30,787 bases of DNA from CAZBWP01 sp964630265 (GTDB lineage Bacteria; Pseudomonadota; Alphaproteobacteria; Rhodospirillales; Defluviicoccaceae), in contig CAZVRW010000037.1 in NCBI GenBank assembly GCA_964630265.1, positions 1-30,787 on the forward strand, read 5' to 3'. The notes under the pieces were generated by a model that did not search any database, was not told where the DNA came from, and saw nothing but the letters and a program-made list of their open reading frames with translations. Every line of letters starts with the position of its first letter. Positions within the stretch are counted from its first letter, which is position 1. Positions 8,287 to 15,586 of the stretch are shown here, in pieces. Position numbers and translations under genes: made by a program.

Positions 8287-8310
8287 GGCGCACCGGAGCT
8301 GTGGTGCGCC
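8287..8310. other. Perfect 8-bp inverted repeat upstream of the GNAT pair
   Basis: GGCGCACC (8287-8294), spacer ggagctgt, then GGTGCGCC (8303-8310). It ends 38 bases before the first GNAT start. It could be a hairpin in the leader RNA or a binding site. There is no T-run after it, so it is not a standard terminator. The rest of 7982-8348 shows no gene I can support. Confidence 0.5.
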
Positions 8311-8348
8311 GGAACCCACCGACGGACGAACGGGGAAAGCGAGCGGCG

Positions 8349-8771
8349 ATGTGCATTCTCTACGGGCTCGAGCCGACCCTGTCGGTGGCGGCGTTCATCG
8401 ACATCCTGTCCCGCTCCGGCCTGGCCGCGCGGCGCCCGGTGGACGATCCCGCGCGCATCGCCCGCATGCTGGCCAACGCCGACATCATCCTGGTGGCACG
8501 CGATTCCCATGGAGTTCTGGTCGGTGTCTCGCGGGCGCTCACCGATCATGCGTTCTGCTGCTATCTGTCCGATCTCGCGGTCGATCGGGCCTATCAGGGG
8601 TGCGGCATCGGCAGCGAACTGCTGCGCCGGACCCGCGTGGCCGCGGGCGGCGATGCCGTCACCATGCTGCTGCTATCGGCGCCGGCGGCGATGGGGTTCT
8701 ATCCGACGACGGGTCTCAACCGGTTGGAGACCTGCTTCGGGGTGATGGCGGGCGATGCCGGCCGCTGGTGA
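8349..8771 (+). CDS. GNAT-family N-acetyltransferase
   Basis: 140 residues from ATG 8349 (MCILYGLEPTLSVAAFIDIL). The acetyl-CoA binding motif A is clear: 'LSDLAVDRAYQGCGIGSELLRRTR', containing the Q/R-x-x-G-x-G/A loop as QGCGIG. It is followed by the beta-5/alpha-4 segment 'LLLSAPAAMGFYPTTGL'. Size and order match small GNAT proteins of the YhbS/RimI kind that acetylate amino groups on small molecules or proteins; the acceptor is unknown. An upstream in-frame GTG (8301) would add 16 Arg-rich residues that look non-coding. GGGGAAAG lies upstream but a little far for an ideal ribosome site. Its end overlaps the next GNAT by 17 bp, so the two are cotranscribed. Confidence 0.85.
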   Translation: MCILYGLEPTLSVAAFIDILSRSGLAARRPVDDPARIARMLANADIILVARDSHGVLVGVSRALTDHAFCCYLSDLAVDRAYQGCGIGSELLRRTRVAAGGDAVTMLLLSAPAAMGFYPTTGLNRLETCFGVMAGDAGRW

Positions 8772-9243
8772 GTCGCTGGTCGTCCGTGACGCCGCGTCGC
8801 CGGCGGATCTGGAGACCGTCCGCGCGCTGTTCCGCGACTACCAAGCCTGGCTCGGTGTCGATCTCTGCTTCCAGGGGTTCGAGCACGAACTCGCGACCTT
8901 GCCCGGCCGCTACGCGCCGCCCGCCGGCCGCTTGCTGCTCGCCGAGACGGCCAACGGCGCGGCCGCGGGGTGTGTCGGCCTGTGGGCTCTGGACGATGGC
9001 GTCTGCGAGATGAAGCGCCTCTGGGTGCAGCCCGCCTGGCGGCGGGGCGGGCTCGGCCGGCGGTTGGCCGAAACGATCGTGGCGACCGGAGCCGCCGCCG
9101 GCTACCATGCCATGCGACTCGATTCGCTGCGCCGGCTGAGGCCCGCGCTGGCGCTCTATCGCTCGCTCGGTTTTGTCGAGATCGAGCCGTACTACGCCAA
9201 TCCCTTGGACGACGTGATCTACCTGGAGAGATCGCTGCGGTGA
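8755..9243 (+). CDS. GNAT-family N-acetyltransferase (second of pair)
   Basis: 162 residues, beginning MPAAGESLVVRDAASPADLETVRALFRDY. Motif A is 'EMKRLWVQPAWRRGGLGRRLAETIV', with the RRGGLG pyrophosphate loop, followed by 'LDSLRRLRPALALYRSLGFVEIEPYYANP', the standard GNAT C-terminal fold. It starts within the preceding GNAT gene (17-bp overlap), suggesting translational coupling. The two proteins are different GNAT subtypes rather than a recent duplication. The substrate is unknown. Downstream, 9244-9464 has no supported gene. It holds only a weak inverted repeat (CCGCCA...TGGCGG, about 9254-9280) that may terminate transcription. Confidence 0.88.
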   Translation: MPAAGESLVVRDAASPADLETVRALFRDYQAWLGVDLCFQGFEHELATLPGRYAPPAGRLLLAETANGAAAGCVGLWALDDGVCEMKRLWVQPAWRRGGLGRRLAETIVATGAAAGYHAMRLDSLRRLRPALALYRSLGFVEIEPYYANPLDDVIYLERSLR

Positions 9244-9464
9244 CACCAGCCACCGCCAATTCCAGCGCTCGGCTGGCGGCGGTTTGTTGACGCCTATCGC
9301 CCGCGCTACGGCTCGCGCATCAAGTTGTTGCGGCCACCGGAAATGATCGACGCGTTTGCGACGCCTGACGTCGCCCGCTGCTGCCTGCCATTGGACGAGC
9401 GCCCGGGTCACTTATTGGCGTGGGCTCCGGGTTCCCAGTCAACGTCGCTGACCGCCCGGCACGG

Positions 9465-10136
9465 TCAGGTGACCGCGAACACCCAGTATTGCGCGCCTTC
9501 CTCCGCGATGTACGGGCCATCCGGCACGTGATGGAGAAGTTTGACTTTATTTTCTTCCTGCAATTTCTCGCAGAACGCGTCGAAGCCCGAGTTCTCGCAG
9601 TAACTATTGCGGGTGCTCACGACGATCACGCCGTTCTTTTTGGTCACCCGCACCAGTTCCAGAAGGGACTCGGGCGGCACGTGCCCCAGCGTGAAAACCC
9701 CACAAGCGACGGTGACATCGTATCGATCGTCAGGATAGCCGTCGATCCGGCGGGTGAGGTCGACGTCGCCGCGTAGCGCGCGATAAGCCTGGGTTTTGTC
9801 CGCCTTTTCGGTCATTTCCTGGCTAATGTCGAAGCCGTCGATCCGGCGATAGCCGCGTTGCGCCAGCTCCTTGCCGACGAGACCGGTGCCACACCCGGCG
9901 TCGAGAATGGCGATATCGGGATTCTCGGGATCCACCGCCGTATCGTCATTGGCGGGCAGACGCTGCACCAATTCGGCGATGTATGCGGGCCCGCTGTATT
10001 GCTCGTTACGCACATCGTTGTCGTAGCGGTCCGCCCATTCCCGGTAGTAGTCTTTGAGACGTGAGGCGTCCCCGTCCAGGGTATGGGCGTGCTTGACGGC
10101 GTCCCAACTGGACGCTTGATTGCCTTTCCGTGTCAT
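9465..10136 (-). CDS. Class I SAM-dependent methyltransferase
   Basis: 223 residues. Motif I 'IAILDAGCGTGLVGKEL' binds the SAM methionine part, 'IDGFDISQEMTEKA' carries the acidic ribose-binding residue, and 'YDVTVACGVFTLGHVPPESLLELVRVTKKNG' follows the usual motif II/III order. The overall layout (an N-terminal 'YYREWADRYDNDV' helix, then the Rossmann fold) resembles METTL27/Williams-Beuren-type methyltransferases; the substrate is unknown. ATG 10136 is preferred: GGGAG lies five bases upstream. A TTG at 10148 would add four residues. Codons are less GC-rich than in neighbouring genes, which may reflect recent acquisition. It is monocistronic, with its own promoter on the minus strand. Confidence 0.9.
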   Translation of the reverse strand: MTRKGNQASSWDAVKHAHTLDGDASRLKDYYREWADRYDNDVRNEQYSGPAYIAELVQRLPANDDTAVDPENPDIAILDAGCGTGLVGKELAQRGYRRIDGFDISQEMTEKADKTQAYRALRGDVDLTRRIDGYPDDRYDVTVACGVFTLGHVPPESLLELVRVTKKNGVIVVSTRNSYCENSGFDAFCEKLQEENKVKLLHHVPDGPYIAEEGAQYWVFAVT

Positions 10137-10207
10137 CGTCGCTCCCAATTGTTGTGAGGGTTGGATGCGTGCGGATTGAGATGAACCTTAAGTAGAACGT
10201 CGGGGCG

Positions 10208-10237
10208 AGTATAGGAAAAAGGCCGGGCGGCATGCAA
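10208..10237 (-). promoter_or_regulatory. Sigma-70-like promoter of the methyltransferase gene
   Basis: Minus strand: TTGCAT (-35, 10237-10232), an 18-base spacer, then TATACT (-10, 10213-10208), about 70 bases before the start codon at 10136. The match is good for a GC-rich genome. Confidence 0.5.
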
Positions 10238-10625
10238 CCGCTTACGCCATCAGATATCAGCCAGGGTCATTCCAAATTGCATGAAATCAACCAGTTATAA
10301 TAGTCTGTTCACATGGCTTATTTGTATTGTTCACGGAAATGTCACGCCGGTCCCGGCCATGATCGCGCCGGTGTGCGCGCCGGGGCGGGGTGTCGAGAGC
10401 GAACGGCGGATACTTGGGAGCGACGTGGGCGATCTCGTTTTCTTACTGAGGGGCCGAAGAATTCGCCAAGCGACGACGAAGCCACCTCGACGCCCCCCAC
10501 CGGAGATTCGGGGCGCAGCTGCTGCGGTTGCGATGGCTGGTCGATGAAGGCCGCCGGCTGTCCCGGGGCAACGGAGTCCCCATGGCCCCCGGCCGCGTGC
10601 CTGAACGCTTCAATCCGTTGCGCGG
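10238..10625. other. Gene-free stretch with an AT-rich segment
   Basis: No reading frame here looks coding. About 10245-10330 is much more AT-rich than the rest of the window and contains a perfect TATAAT (10296-10301) on the plus strand, but no good -35 at the right distance (TTGCAT at 10277 is only 13 bases away). It may hold the promoter for the aldo/keto reductase, which would have a leader of about 450 bases. Confidence 0.35.
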
Positions 10626-10670
10626 CCCATGGTGACCCGGCCCATGGTGACCCGGCCCATGCTGACCCGG
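10626..10670. repeat. 15-bp tandem repeat, three copies, upstream of the aldo/keto reductase
   Basis: cccatggtgacccgg at 10626-10640 and 10641-10655, then cccatgctgacccgg (one change) at 10656-10670. The array ends about 80 bases before the chosen start at 10753. An in-frame alternative start just after the array (10672) would put a non-conserved leader on the protein. Confidence 0.85.
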
Positions 10671-10752
10671 CGTGGACGAAGCGCAGCAAGCTTCCCAAGT
10701 TCCCGGTAAGAGCATGGCTATCCGGAACAGCGACACGGACGGGAGATTTGGC

Positions 10753-11688
10753 ATGAATGGGATCGGTCACGGACCGAGCCGTCGCGCCATGCTGGTGTCG
10801 GTCGGCGGTCTGGCGCTGGCGGCGGCGCTCGCGGCGGTGAGCCGCGCGCAAGCCGCCGGCCCCCGGCTGGAGCGGGCGATCCCGTCGACCGGCGAGCGCC
10901 TGCCGGTGATCGGCATGGGCTCGTGGATCACCTTCAACGTCGGCGACGACCCGGCATTGCGGGCGATTCGGGCGCGCGTTCTGCAGGCGTTCTTCGACCA
11001 CGGCGGCACGGTGATCGACTCATCCCCCATGTACGGCTCGTCCGAGGCGGTGATCGGGCATTGCCTGGCGCGCGTCGATGGCGGCGACCGGGTGTTCGCC
11101 GCCACCAAGGTGTGGACGCCGTTGGTGTCGCGCGGGCCGGCACAGATGGCGGCATCCGAGCGGTTGTGGGGTGGCCGGCGCTTCGACGTGATGCAGGTCC
11201 ATAACCTGCTCGCCTGGGAGGGGCACCTGGAAACGCTGGGCCAGTGGCGGGCGGAGGAGCGGGTCCGCTACGTTGGCATTACCACCTCGCACGGCAGTCG
11301 CCACGCCGCGTTTCTCGACATCATGGCGGCAAAGCCTATCGATTTCGTCCAATTCACCTACAACATCGCCGATCGCGAGGCGGAGCGGCGCCTTTTGCCC
11401 ATGGCCGCCGAGCGCGGCCTTGCGGTCCTCGTCAACCGACCGTTCCGGCGCGGCCAGTTGATCGACGCCGTCGCCGGCCGGCCGCTGCCGGGCTGGGCGG
11501 CGGAAATCGGCTGCGAAAACTGGCCGCAAGTGTTGCTCAAGTTCATCGTCTCGCACCCGGCGGTGACCTGCGCCATTCCGGCCACGTCACGCGTCGATCA
11601 CATGCTCGAGAACATGGGCGCCGGCTACGGCCCGCTGCCGGACGCCGCGCTCAGGCGCCGCATGGCGAACGATTTCGCCAAGCTGTGA
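10753..11688 (+). CDS. Tat-exported aldo/keto reductase
   Basis: 311 residues from ATG 10753, which has GGGAGA just upstream. The N-terminus has a twin-arginine pair followed by a hydrophobic stretch (SRRAMLVSVGGLALAAALAA) and an Ala-x-Ala cleavage site near 'AQAA', so the folded enzyme is probably exported by Tat. The (beta/alpha)8 reductase domain keeps the catalytic tetrad: Asp and Tyr in 'VIDSSPMYGSSE', Lys in 'FAATKVW', and His in 'VMQVHNLL'. The C-terminal 'VSHPAVTCAIPATSRVDHMLENMGA' is the usual cofactor-binding region of AKR proteins. A periplasmic NAD(P)H-dependent reductase is odd unless cofactor is loaded before export. The natural substrate is unknown. The gene runs into the DUF6064-like gene 22 bp downstream. 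Confidence 0.9.
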   Translation: MNGIGHGPSRRAMLVSVGGLALAAALAAVSRAQAAGPRLERAIPSTGERLPVIGMGSWITFNVGDDPALRAIRARVLQAFFDHGGTVIDSSPMYGSSEAVIGHCLARVDGGDRVFAATKVWTPLVSRGPAQMAASERLWGGRRFDVMQVHNLLAWEGHLETLGQWRAEERVRYVGITTSHGSRHAAFLDIMAAKPIDFVQFTYNIADREAERRLLPMAAERGLAVLVNRPFRRGQLIDAVAGRPLPGWAAEIGCENWPQVLLKFIVSHPAVTCAIPATSRVDHMLENMGAGYGPLPDAALRRRMANDFAKL

Positions 11689-11710
11689 AGGCGGGACAGG
11701 GCGCCCGGCG

Positions 11711-12367
11711 ATGATCCCGTTCGACGCCGAAAGCTACTTCCGACTGTTCGCCTCATACAATCAGGCATTCCTAGCGATCCACCTGGCAGCTTGCGCTCTC
11801 GGTCTGATCGCCGTCGCTTGCACCCTGCGCCCGCCCGCCGGCGGCGGCCGCATCGTTGCCGCCATCGTTGCCGCGTTCTGGCTGTGGACCGGGGTGATCT
11901 TCCACGCCGAAGAATTCGCGGTGCTGAATTGGGCCGCGCCGGCCTTCGGTGCGCTGTTCGCGGTGCAAGGAGTGTTGCTGCTCTGGACAGGCACGCTGCG
12001 CGGCCGCCTGCGCCTCGGCTTTGGCGGCGACCTGCGAAGCATCGTCGGGGGCGCTTTTCTGCTGGTCGCCATCGCCGGTTACCCGCTGTTCGACCTTCTC
12101 GCCGGCGCCGGCTGGCCAGCGGTGCGCTTGGCCCCGGTGGCGCCGGCACCGCTCGCCGTCTTCACCCTCGGGCTGCTGCTGCTGGGCCGGCCGCGGGCGC
12201 CGCTGCACCTGATGGCGATTCCGCTGCTCTGGACGCTGCTGCACGGTGCGGTCGCCTGGGATTTGTCACTGCCGGCGGAACTGGTGGCGCCGGTGATCGG
12301 CGTCGTGGCTTTCGCGCTTGCCGTCGGCGGCCGGGTCACCCCGCACTCAGGCGGACGTGTGGTTTAG
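11711..12367 (+). CDS. Six- to seven-helix inner-membrane protein, DUF6064-like
   Basis: 218 residues, mostly hydrophobic, with about six or seven predicted membrane spans (for example 'FLAIHLAACALGLIAVACTL', 'IVAAIVAAFWLWTGVIF', 'LAVFTLGLLLLGR'). The opening 'MIPFDAESYFRLFASYNQAFLAIH' and the conserved 'FWLWTGVIFHAEEFAVLNWAAPAFG' resemble the DUF6064 family as I remember it. No function is known. It follows the aldo/keto reductase by 22 bp, so the pair is likely an operon. Its stop codon overlaps the panC stop on the opposite strand (shared bases at 12364-12367), leaving no room for a dedicated terminator between the convergent genes. Confidence 0.8.
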   Translation: MIPFDAESYFRLFASYNQAFLAIHLAACALGLIAVACTLRPPAGGGRIVAAIVAAFWLWTGVIFHAEEFAVLNWAAPAFGALFAVQGVLLLWTGTLRGRLRLGFGGDLRSIVGGAFLLVAIAGYPLFDLLAGAGWPAVRLAPVAPAPLAVFTLGLLLLGRPRAPLHLMAIPLLWTLLHGAVAWDLSLPAELVAPVIGVVAFALAVGGRVTPHSGGRVV

Positions 12368-13227
12368 CTTGGGCGACCAACCGGCACGTTGTCGATGAGG
12401 CGGGTGCGGCCGAGGCGGGCGGCGGCGAGAACCCGTCCCGGGCGGAAGATGCCGGGCCAGGGCTCCAGCGTCTCGGCGTCCCGCACGGTGAGATAGTCGA
12501 CGCTGGTGAAGCCGGCATCGATGAGGGCATGGGTGCCGGCGGCGGTCTCCGTCGCCACGTCGGCGCCCTCGAGCACGCGACTGGCGACGGCGTGCAGCAC
12601 CCGCGCCAGCGCCGGCGCGATCGCGCGTTCGGTGGCGGAGAGGTAGGCGTTGCGCGATGACAGCGCGAGGCCGTCCGCCTCGCGCACCGTCGGGCTGCCA
12701 AGGATGGTCACCGGAATGTCCAGGTCCCGGGCCATCCGCTTGATGACTTGTAACTGTTGATAGTCCTTCTCGCCGAACAGGGCGACGTCCGCGGCCGCCT
12801 GGATTAGCAGCTTGCTGACCACCGTGGCGACACCGGTGAAAAAGCCCGGCCGGTGCTCGCCCTCCAGCACGTCGCCGAGGCCCGGCACGGTGACGCGGGT
12901 GACCGCGCCGGGCGGATACATCTCCGCCACCGCCGGCGCGAACAGCAAATGTCCGCCGAGGCTCTCGACCAGTTGCGCGTCCCGCGCTTCGTCGCGGGGA
13001 TACACCTCGAAATCTTCCCCCGGCGCGAATTGCGTCGGATTGACGAACAAGGTGATGATGACGCGATCGGCCACGTCGAGCGCCTGCCGGACCAGGGACA
13101 GGTGTCCCTCGTGCAGCGCTCCCATGGTCGGCACCAGACCGACCGTGTGTCCCCCCGCCCGCCACGTTCCGACCCGGGCCCGCAGGTCGGCGACGGAGCG
13201 GACGATGTCGAAGCCTAGCCCGCGCAT
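12364..13227 (-). CDS. panC: Pantothenate synthetase
   Basis: 287 residues, the normal length. It joins pantoate and beta-alanine using ATP, the last step of pantothenate (coenzyme A precursor) synthesis, in the cytosol. Visible motifs: 'PTMGALHEGHLSLVR' (HIGH-like nucleotide site), 'FVNPTQFAPGEDFEVYPR', 'GEHRPGFFTGVATVV', 'FGEKDYQQLQVI' and 'VREADGLALSSRNAYLS' (KMSKS-equivalent loop). Start ATG 13227 has GGGAGG about ten bases upstream. It lies 36 bp after panB and is cotranscribed with it. panD, which makes beta-alanine, is not in the window. Confidence 0.98.
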   Translation of the reverse strand: MRGLGFDIVRSVADLRARVGTWRAGGHTVGLVPTMGALHEGHLSLVRQALDVADRVIITLFVNPTQFAPGEDFEVYPRDEARDAQLVESLGGHLLFAPAVAEMYPPGAVTRVTVPGLGDVLEGEHRPGFFTGVATVVSKLLIQAAADVALFGEKDYQQLQVIKRMARDLDIPVTILGSPTVREADGLALSSRNAYLSATERAIAPALARVLHAVASRVLEGADVATETAAGTHALIDAGFTSVDYLTVRDAETLEPWPGIFRPGRVLAAARLGRTRLIDNVPVGRPS

Positions 13228-13263
13228 CGTCCGCCAGCCTCCCGAGATACCGCGCCGCGCGGC

Positions 13264-14136
13264 TCAGCCCGCCTTCTTGGCCGGCAGGGGGGGGACGATC
13301 TCGCGTGCTTCCAACTGGGCCTTGACGCCGAAGCAATGGTCGAGCGTCGGAAAGCGGCGCCCCCGCACGTCGGCGGCGTATTCGGTCACCGCATCCTCGA
13401 TGCCCTGACCCAATTCAGCGTAGCGTTTGACGAAGCGTGGCTTGAAGCCGGAGAACAGGCCGACGAGGTCTTCGAGGACCAGGATCTGACCGTCGCAGGC
13501 GGGCGATGCACCGATGCCGATGGTCGGGATGGGAATGGCGCCGGTGATCTCTCGCGCCAGCGGCTCGACCGTGCCCTCGATGACCGTGGCGAAGGCCCCC
13601 GCCGCGGCGACGGCGTGGGCGTCCTCGATGATGCCGTCGGCTTCCTTGTCCTCACGCCCCAGCGAGCGAAAACCACCGGCGGTGTTCACCGACTGCGGCA
13701 GCAGACCGATGTGTGCCAGCACCGGAATGCCGCGCTCCGTGAGGAATTGGATGGTTTCCGCCATCTCGGAGCCGCCTTCGAGCTTGACCCCGGCGCAGCC
13801 GACCTCTTTCATGACGCGAGCGGCGTTGCGGAAGGCCAGCTCCTTGCTTTCCTGGTACGTGCCAAAGGGCATATCGACGATGACACAGGCCTTGCGGGCG
13901 CCACGCATGACGGCTTGACCGTGGGTAATCATCATGTCCAGCGTGACCCCCAGCGTGCTGTCCATGCCATAGAGGACCATGCCGAGCGAATCGCCCACCA
14001 GGAGAAGATCACAGTGCGCATCGAGAAGCTTCGCCGTCAGCGCGGTGTAGGCCGTCAGACAGACGATGGGCTCGCCGCCCTTCATCCCGCGGATCTGAGG
14101 GACCGTGACCTTCTTCCACTGCGTTTGGACGCTCAT
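13264..14136 (-). CDS. panB: 3-methyl-2-oxobutanoate hydroxymethyltransferase (ketopantoate hydroxymethyltransferase)
   Basis: 290 residues. It transfers a hydroxymethyl group from methylenetetrahydrofolate to 2-ketoisovalerate to make ketopantoate. Motifs seen: 'LTAYTALTAKLLDAHCDLLLVGDSLGM' split around the metal-binding Asp, 'MITHGQAVMRGAR', 'AGVKLEGGSEM', 'LPQSVNTAGGFRSLGRE' and 'IPTIGIGASPACDGQILVLEDLVG'. Two adjacent ATGs exist (14139 and 14136). GGAG lies seven bases before the second and only four before the first, so 14136 is used here. The frame is open further upstream, but that extension (Cys-rich, non-conserved) crosses the inverted repeat and is rejected. It is the first gene of the panBC operon and is divergent from dcd. 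Confidence 0.97.
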   Translation of the reverse strand: MSVQTQWKKVTVPQIRGMKGGEPIVCLTAYTALTAKLLDAHCDLLLVGDSLGMVLYGMDSTLGVTLDMMITHGQAVMRGARKACVIVDMPFGTYQESKELAFRNAARVMKEVGCAGVKLEGGSEMAETIQFLTERGIPVLAHIGLLPQSVNTAGGFRSLGREDKEADGIIEDAHAVAAAGAFATVIEGTVEPLAREITGAIPIPTIGIGASPACDGQILVLEDLVGLFSGFKPRFVKRYAELGQGIEDAVTEYAADVRGRRFPTLDHCFGVKAQLEAREIVPPLPAKKAG

Positions 14137-14189
14137 CATTGGACTCCCGAAAATGGAACCCGCATGATTGCCGAGAAGCAGCGGCTCGA

Positions 14190-14209
14190 CAATTGCGTGT
14201 TCGCAATTG
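14190..14209. promoter_or_regulatory. Perfect 20-bp inverted repeat between panB and dcd (candidate operator)
   Basis: CAATTGCG-TGTT-CGCAATTG: two perfect 8-base arms and a 4-base centre. It is 54 bases from the panB start and 89 from the dcd start, in the only intergenic region shared by the two divergent units. AT-rich arms within GC-rich DNA favour a protein-binding site. No clear -35/-10 pair could be placed around it. Confidence 0.55.
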
Positions 14210-14297
14210 CAGCATTGCGTCAGCGTATGTGGTGGACAACCGCGACAGTGCAACCGGTTCCGTCAAGGATTATTTGCGGCGTGGCGGGGGGGCGCGG

Positions 14298-15470
14298 ATG
14301 ACGGCCGACGCGGCGATCGACAACGCTGGGGCTGAGGACCTCCCGGCGGGGCTGCTGCCGGCTCAGCAACTTCGCAGCCTGGTTGCCTCGGGGGAGCTCG
14401 ACGCCGATCCGCCGATCGGCGAGGACCAGATCCAGCCGGCGAGCCTCGACCTTCGGCTCGGTCAGGTGGTTCATCGGGTGCGGGCGAGTTTCCTGCCGGG
14501 ACGCGGCGCCACCGTCGCCCAGCGCATCGACGATTTCGGCATGCACCGGATGGACTTGCGCGACGGCGCGGTGTTGGAACGCGGTTGCGTCTACATCGTG
14601 CCGCTGCTGGAGCGCCTGGCGCTGCCCGGCGACGTCTCCGGCGCGGCCAACCCGAAGAGCTCGACCGGGCGACTCGATATCTTCACGCGATTGATCGCCG
14701 ATCGGGCGACGGAGTTCGACCAGGTGCCGGCCGGCTATCAGGGGCCGCTCTACGTCGAGATCGCGCCACGCACCTTCAGCATCGTCGCCCGCGCCGGCAC
14801 CAGGCTCAATCAGTTGCGGCTGCAGCGCGGGCACCCGGCCGCCGGCGACCGCCTGTTGCGCCTGCTGCACCAGACAGTGCCGCTCGTCGACAGTCTACCG
14901 GGCGAGGAAGATATCGACCGCGGCATCGCCGTGACAGTGGATCTGGCATCGCCGGACGGACGGCCCGTCGGCTGGCGGGCGCGCCGGCACAGCGCGCTGA
15001 TCGACTTGGCGCGCGTTGAGCACTACGCGGTGCGCGACTACTGGGAACCGGTCTTTCCGGACGACCTGGAAACGGTCGTCCTCAACCCCGGCGACTTCTA
15101 CATCCTGGCATCCCGCGAGGCGGTGACGGTGCCGCCCGACCATGCCGCCGAGATGCGGGCATACGACACCCAGGTCGGGGAGTTCCGGGTGCACTACGCC
15201 GGGTTTTTCGATCCCGGTTTCGGTTTCGCCGAGTGCGGCGGCGCCGGCTCGCGGGCGGTACTGGAGATCCGGTCCTTCGAGGTGCCGTTCGTCCTGCGCC
15301 ATGGCCAGCTGGTCGGCCGGCTTGTCTACGAGCCGCTGAGTGCGGTGCCCGACAAGCTCTACGGCGTCGGCATCGGCTCGTCCTACCAGCGCCAGGGCTT
15401 GGCGCTGGCCAAGCAGTTCCGCCGGATTCCGAATCAAGCAGACGCCGCGCCTCGAGAGCGACATTACTAA
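14298..15470 (+). CDS. dcd: Long-form dCTP deaminase (2'-deoxycytidine 5'-triphosphate deaminase)
   Basis: 390 residues from ATG 14298, behind a GGGGGG tract. It is about twice the length of E. coli Dcd and matches the alphaproteobacterial long form, which consists of two dUTPase-fold halves in one chain. Conserved blocks: 'EDQIQPASLDLRLG' and 'SGAANPKSSTGRLDIFTRLIADRA' in the first half; 'LNPGDFYILASREAVTVPPDHAAEM', 'GEFRVHYAGFFDPGFGF' and 'SRAVLEIRSFEVPFVLRHGQLVGRLVYEPL' in the second. The glutamate in 'AVLEIR' belongs to the Dcd signature. It deaminates dCTP to dUTP, feeding dTMP synthesis. Earlier in-frame starts would overlap the palindrome and add non-conserved sequence. It is divergent from panBC. 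Confidence 0.92.
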   Translation: MTADAAIDNAGAEDLPAGLLPAQQLRSLVASGELDADPPIGEDQIQPASLDLRLGQVVHRVRASFLPGRGATVAQRIDDFGMHRMDLRDGAVLERGCVYIVPLLERLALPGDVSGAANPKSSTGRLDIFTRLIADRATEFDQVPAGYQGPLYVEIAPRTFSIVARAGTRLNQLRLQRGHPAAGDRLLRLLHQTVPLVDSLPGEEDIDRGIAVTVDLASPDGRPVGWRARRHSALIDLARVEHYAVRDYWEPVFPDDLETVVLNPGDFYILASREAVTVPPDHAAEMRAYDTQVGEFRVHYAGFFDPGFGFAECGGAGSRAVLEIRSFEVPFVLRHGQLVGRLVYEPLSAVPDKLYGVGIGSSYQRQGLALAKQFRRIPNQADAAPRERHY

Positions 15471-15486
15471 AAGTTGTAACAACTTT
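15470..15486. other. 7-bp inverted repeat directly at the dcd stop codon
   Basis: AAAGTTG-TAA-CAACTTT, perfect arms with a 3-base centre; the first A is the last base of the dcd stop. It could be a weak terminator (no long T-run) or, since it lies about 100 bases before the next gene and just upstream of a promoter-like sequence, an operator. Confidence 0.45.
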
Positions 15487-15495
15487 GGAATGTCA

Positions 15496-15524
15496 TTGCC
15501 TTGGCCGGTTGCATTGGCTATTAT
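15496..15524 (+). promoter_or_regulatory. Sigma-70-like promoter of the PEP-CTERM-like gene
   Basis: TTGCCT (15496-15501), a 17-base spacer, then TATTAT (15519-15524), 63 bases before the start codon at 15587. The segment is AT-rich relative to its surroundings. Confidence 0.45.
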
Positions 15525-15586
15525 CCGGCAAAATTGTTGGGATAGAGCCTGCAGGACGTCTGCGGCGCAGGGAAGGGGGTCGAATA

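Noticed and set aside
9449..9467. Inverted repeat TGACCG-cccggca-CGGTCA at the methyltransferase stop as a terminator
   Set aside because: It includes the stop codon, has only six base pairs and no T-run on the relevant strand.
10281..10756. Two candidate plus-strand reading frames (starts at 10281 and 10313)
   Set aside because: No ribosome site; the TATAAT lies inside or right against the starts; residue composition after about 30 codons looks like GC-rich non-coding sequence.
14140..14253. Upstream extension of PanB adding 38 residues
   Set aside because: The sequence is Cys-rich, not like PanB, and covers the 20-bp palindrome. GGGAG just before the double ATG marks the true start.
15487..15505. 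Possible sigma-54 promoter upstream of the PEP-CTERM-like gene (TGGAATGTCATTGC)
   Set aside because: Only nine bases separate the GG and GC elements where ten are required, so a sigma-70-like pair (15496-15524) is preferred.
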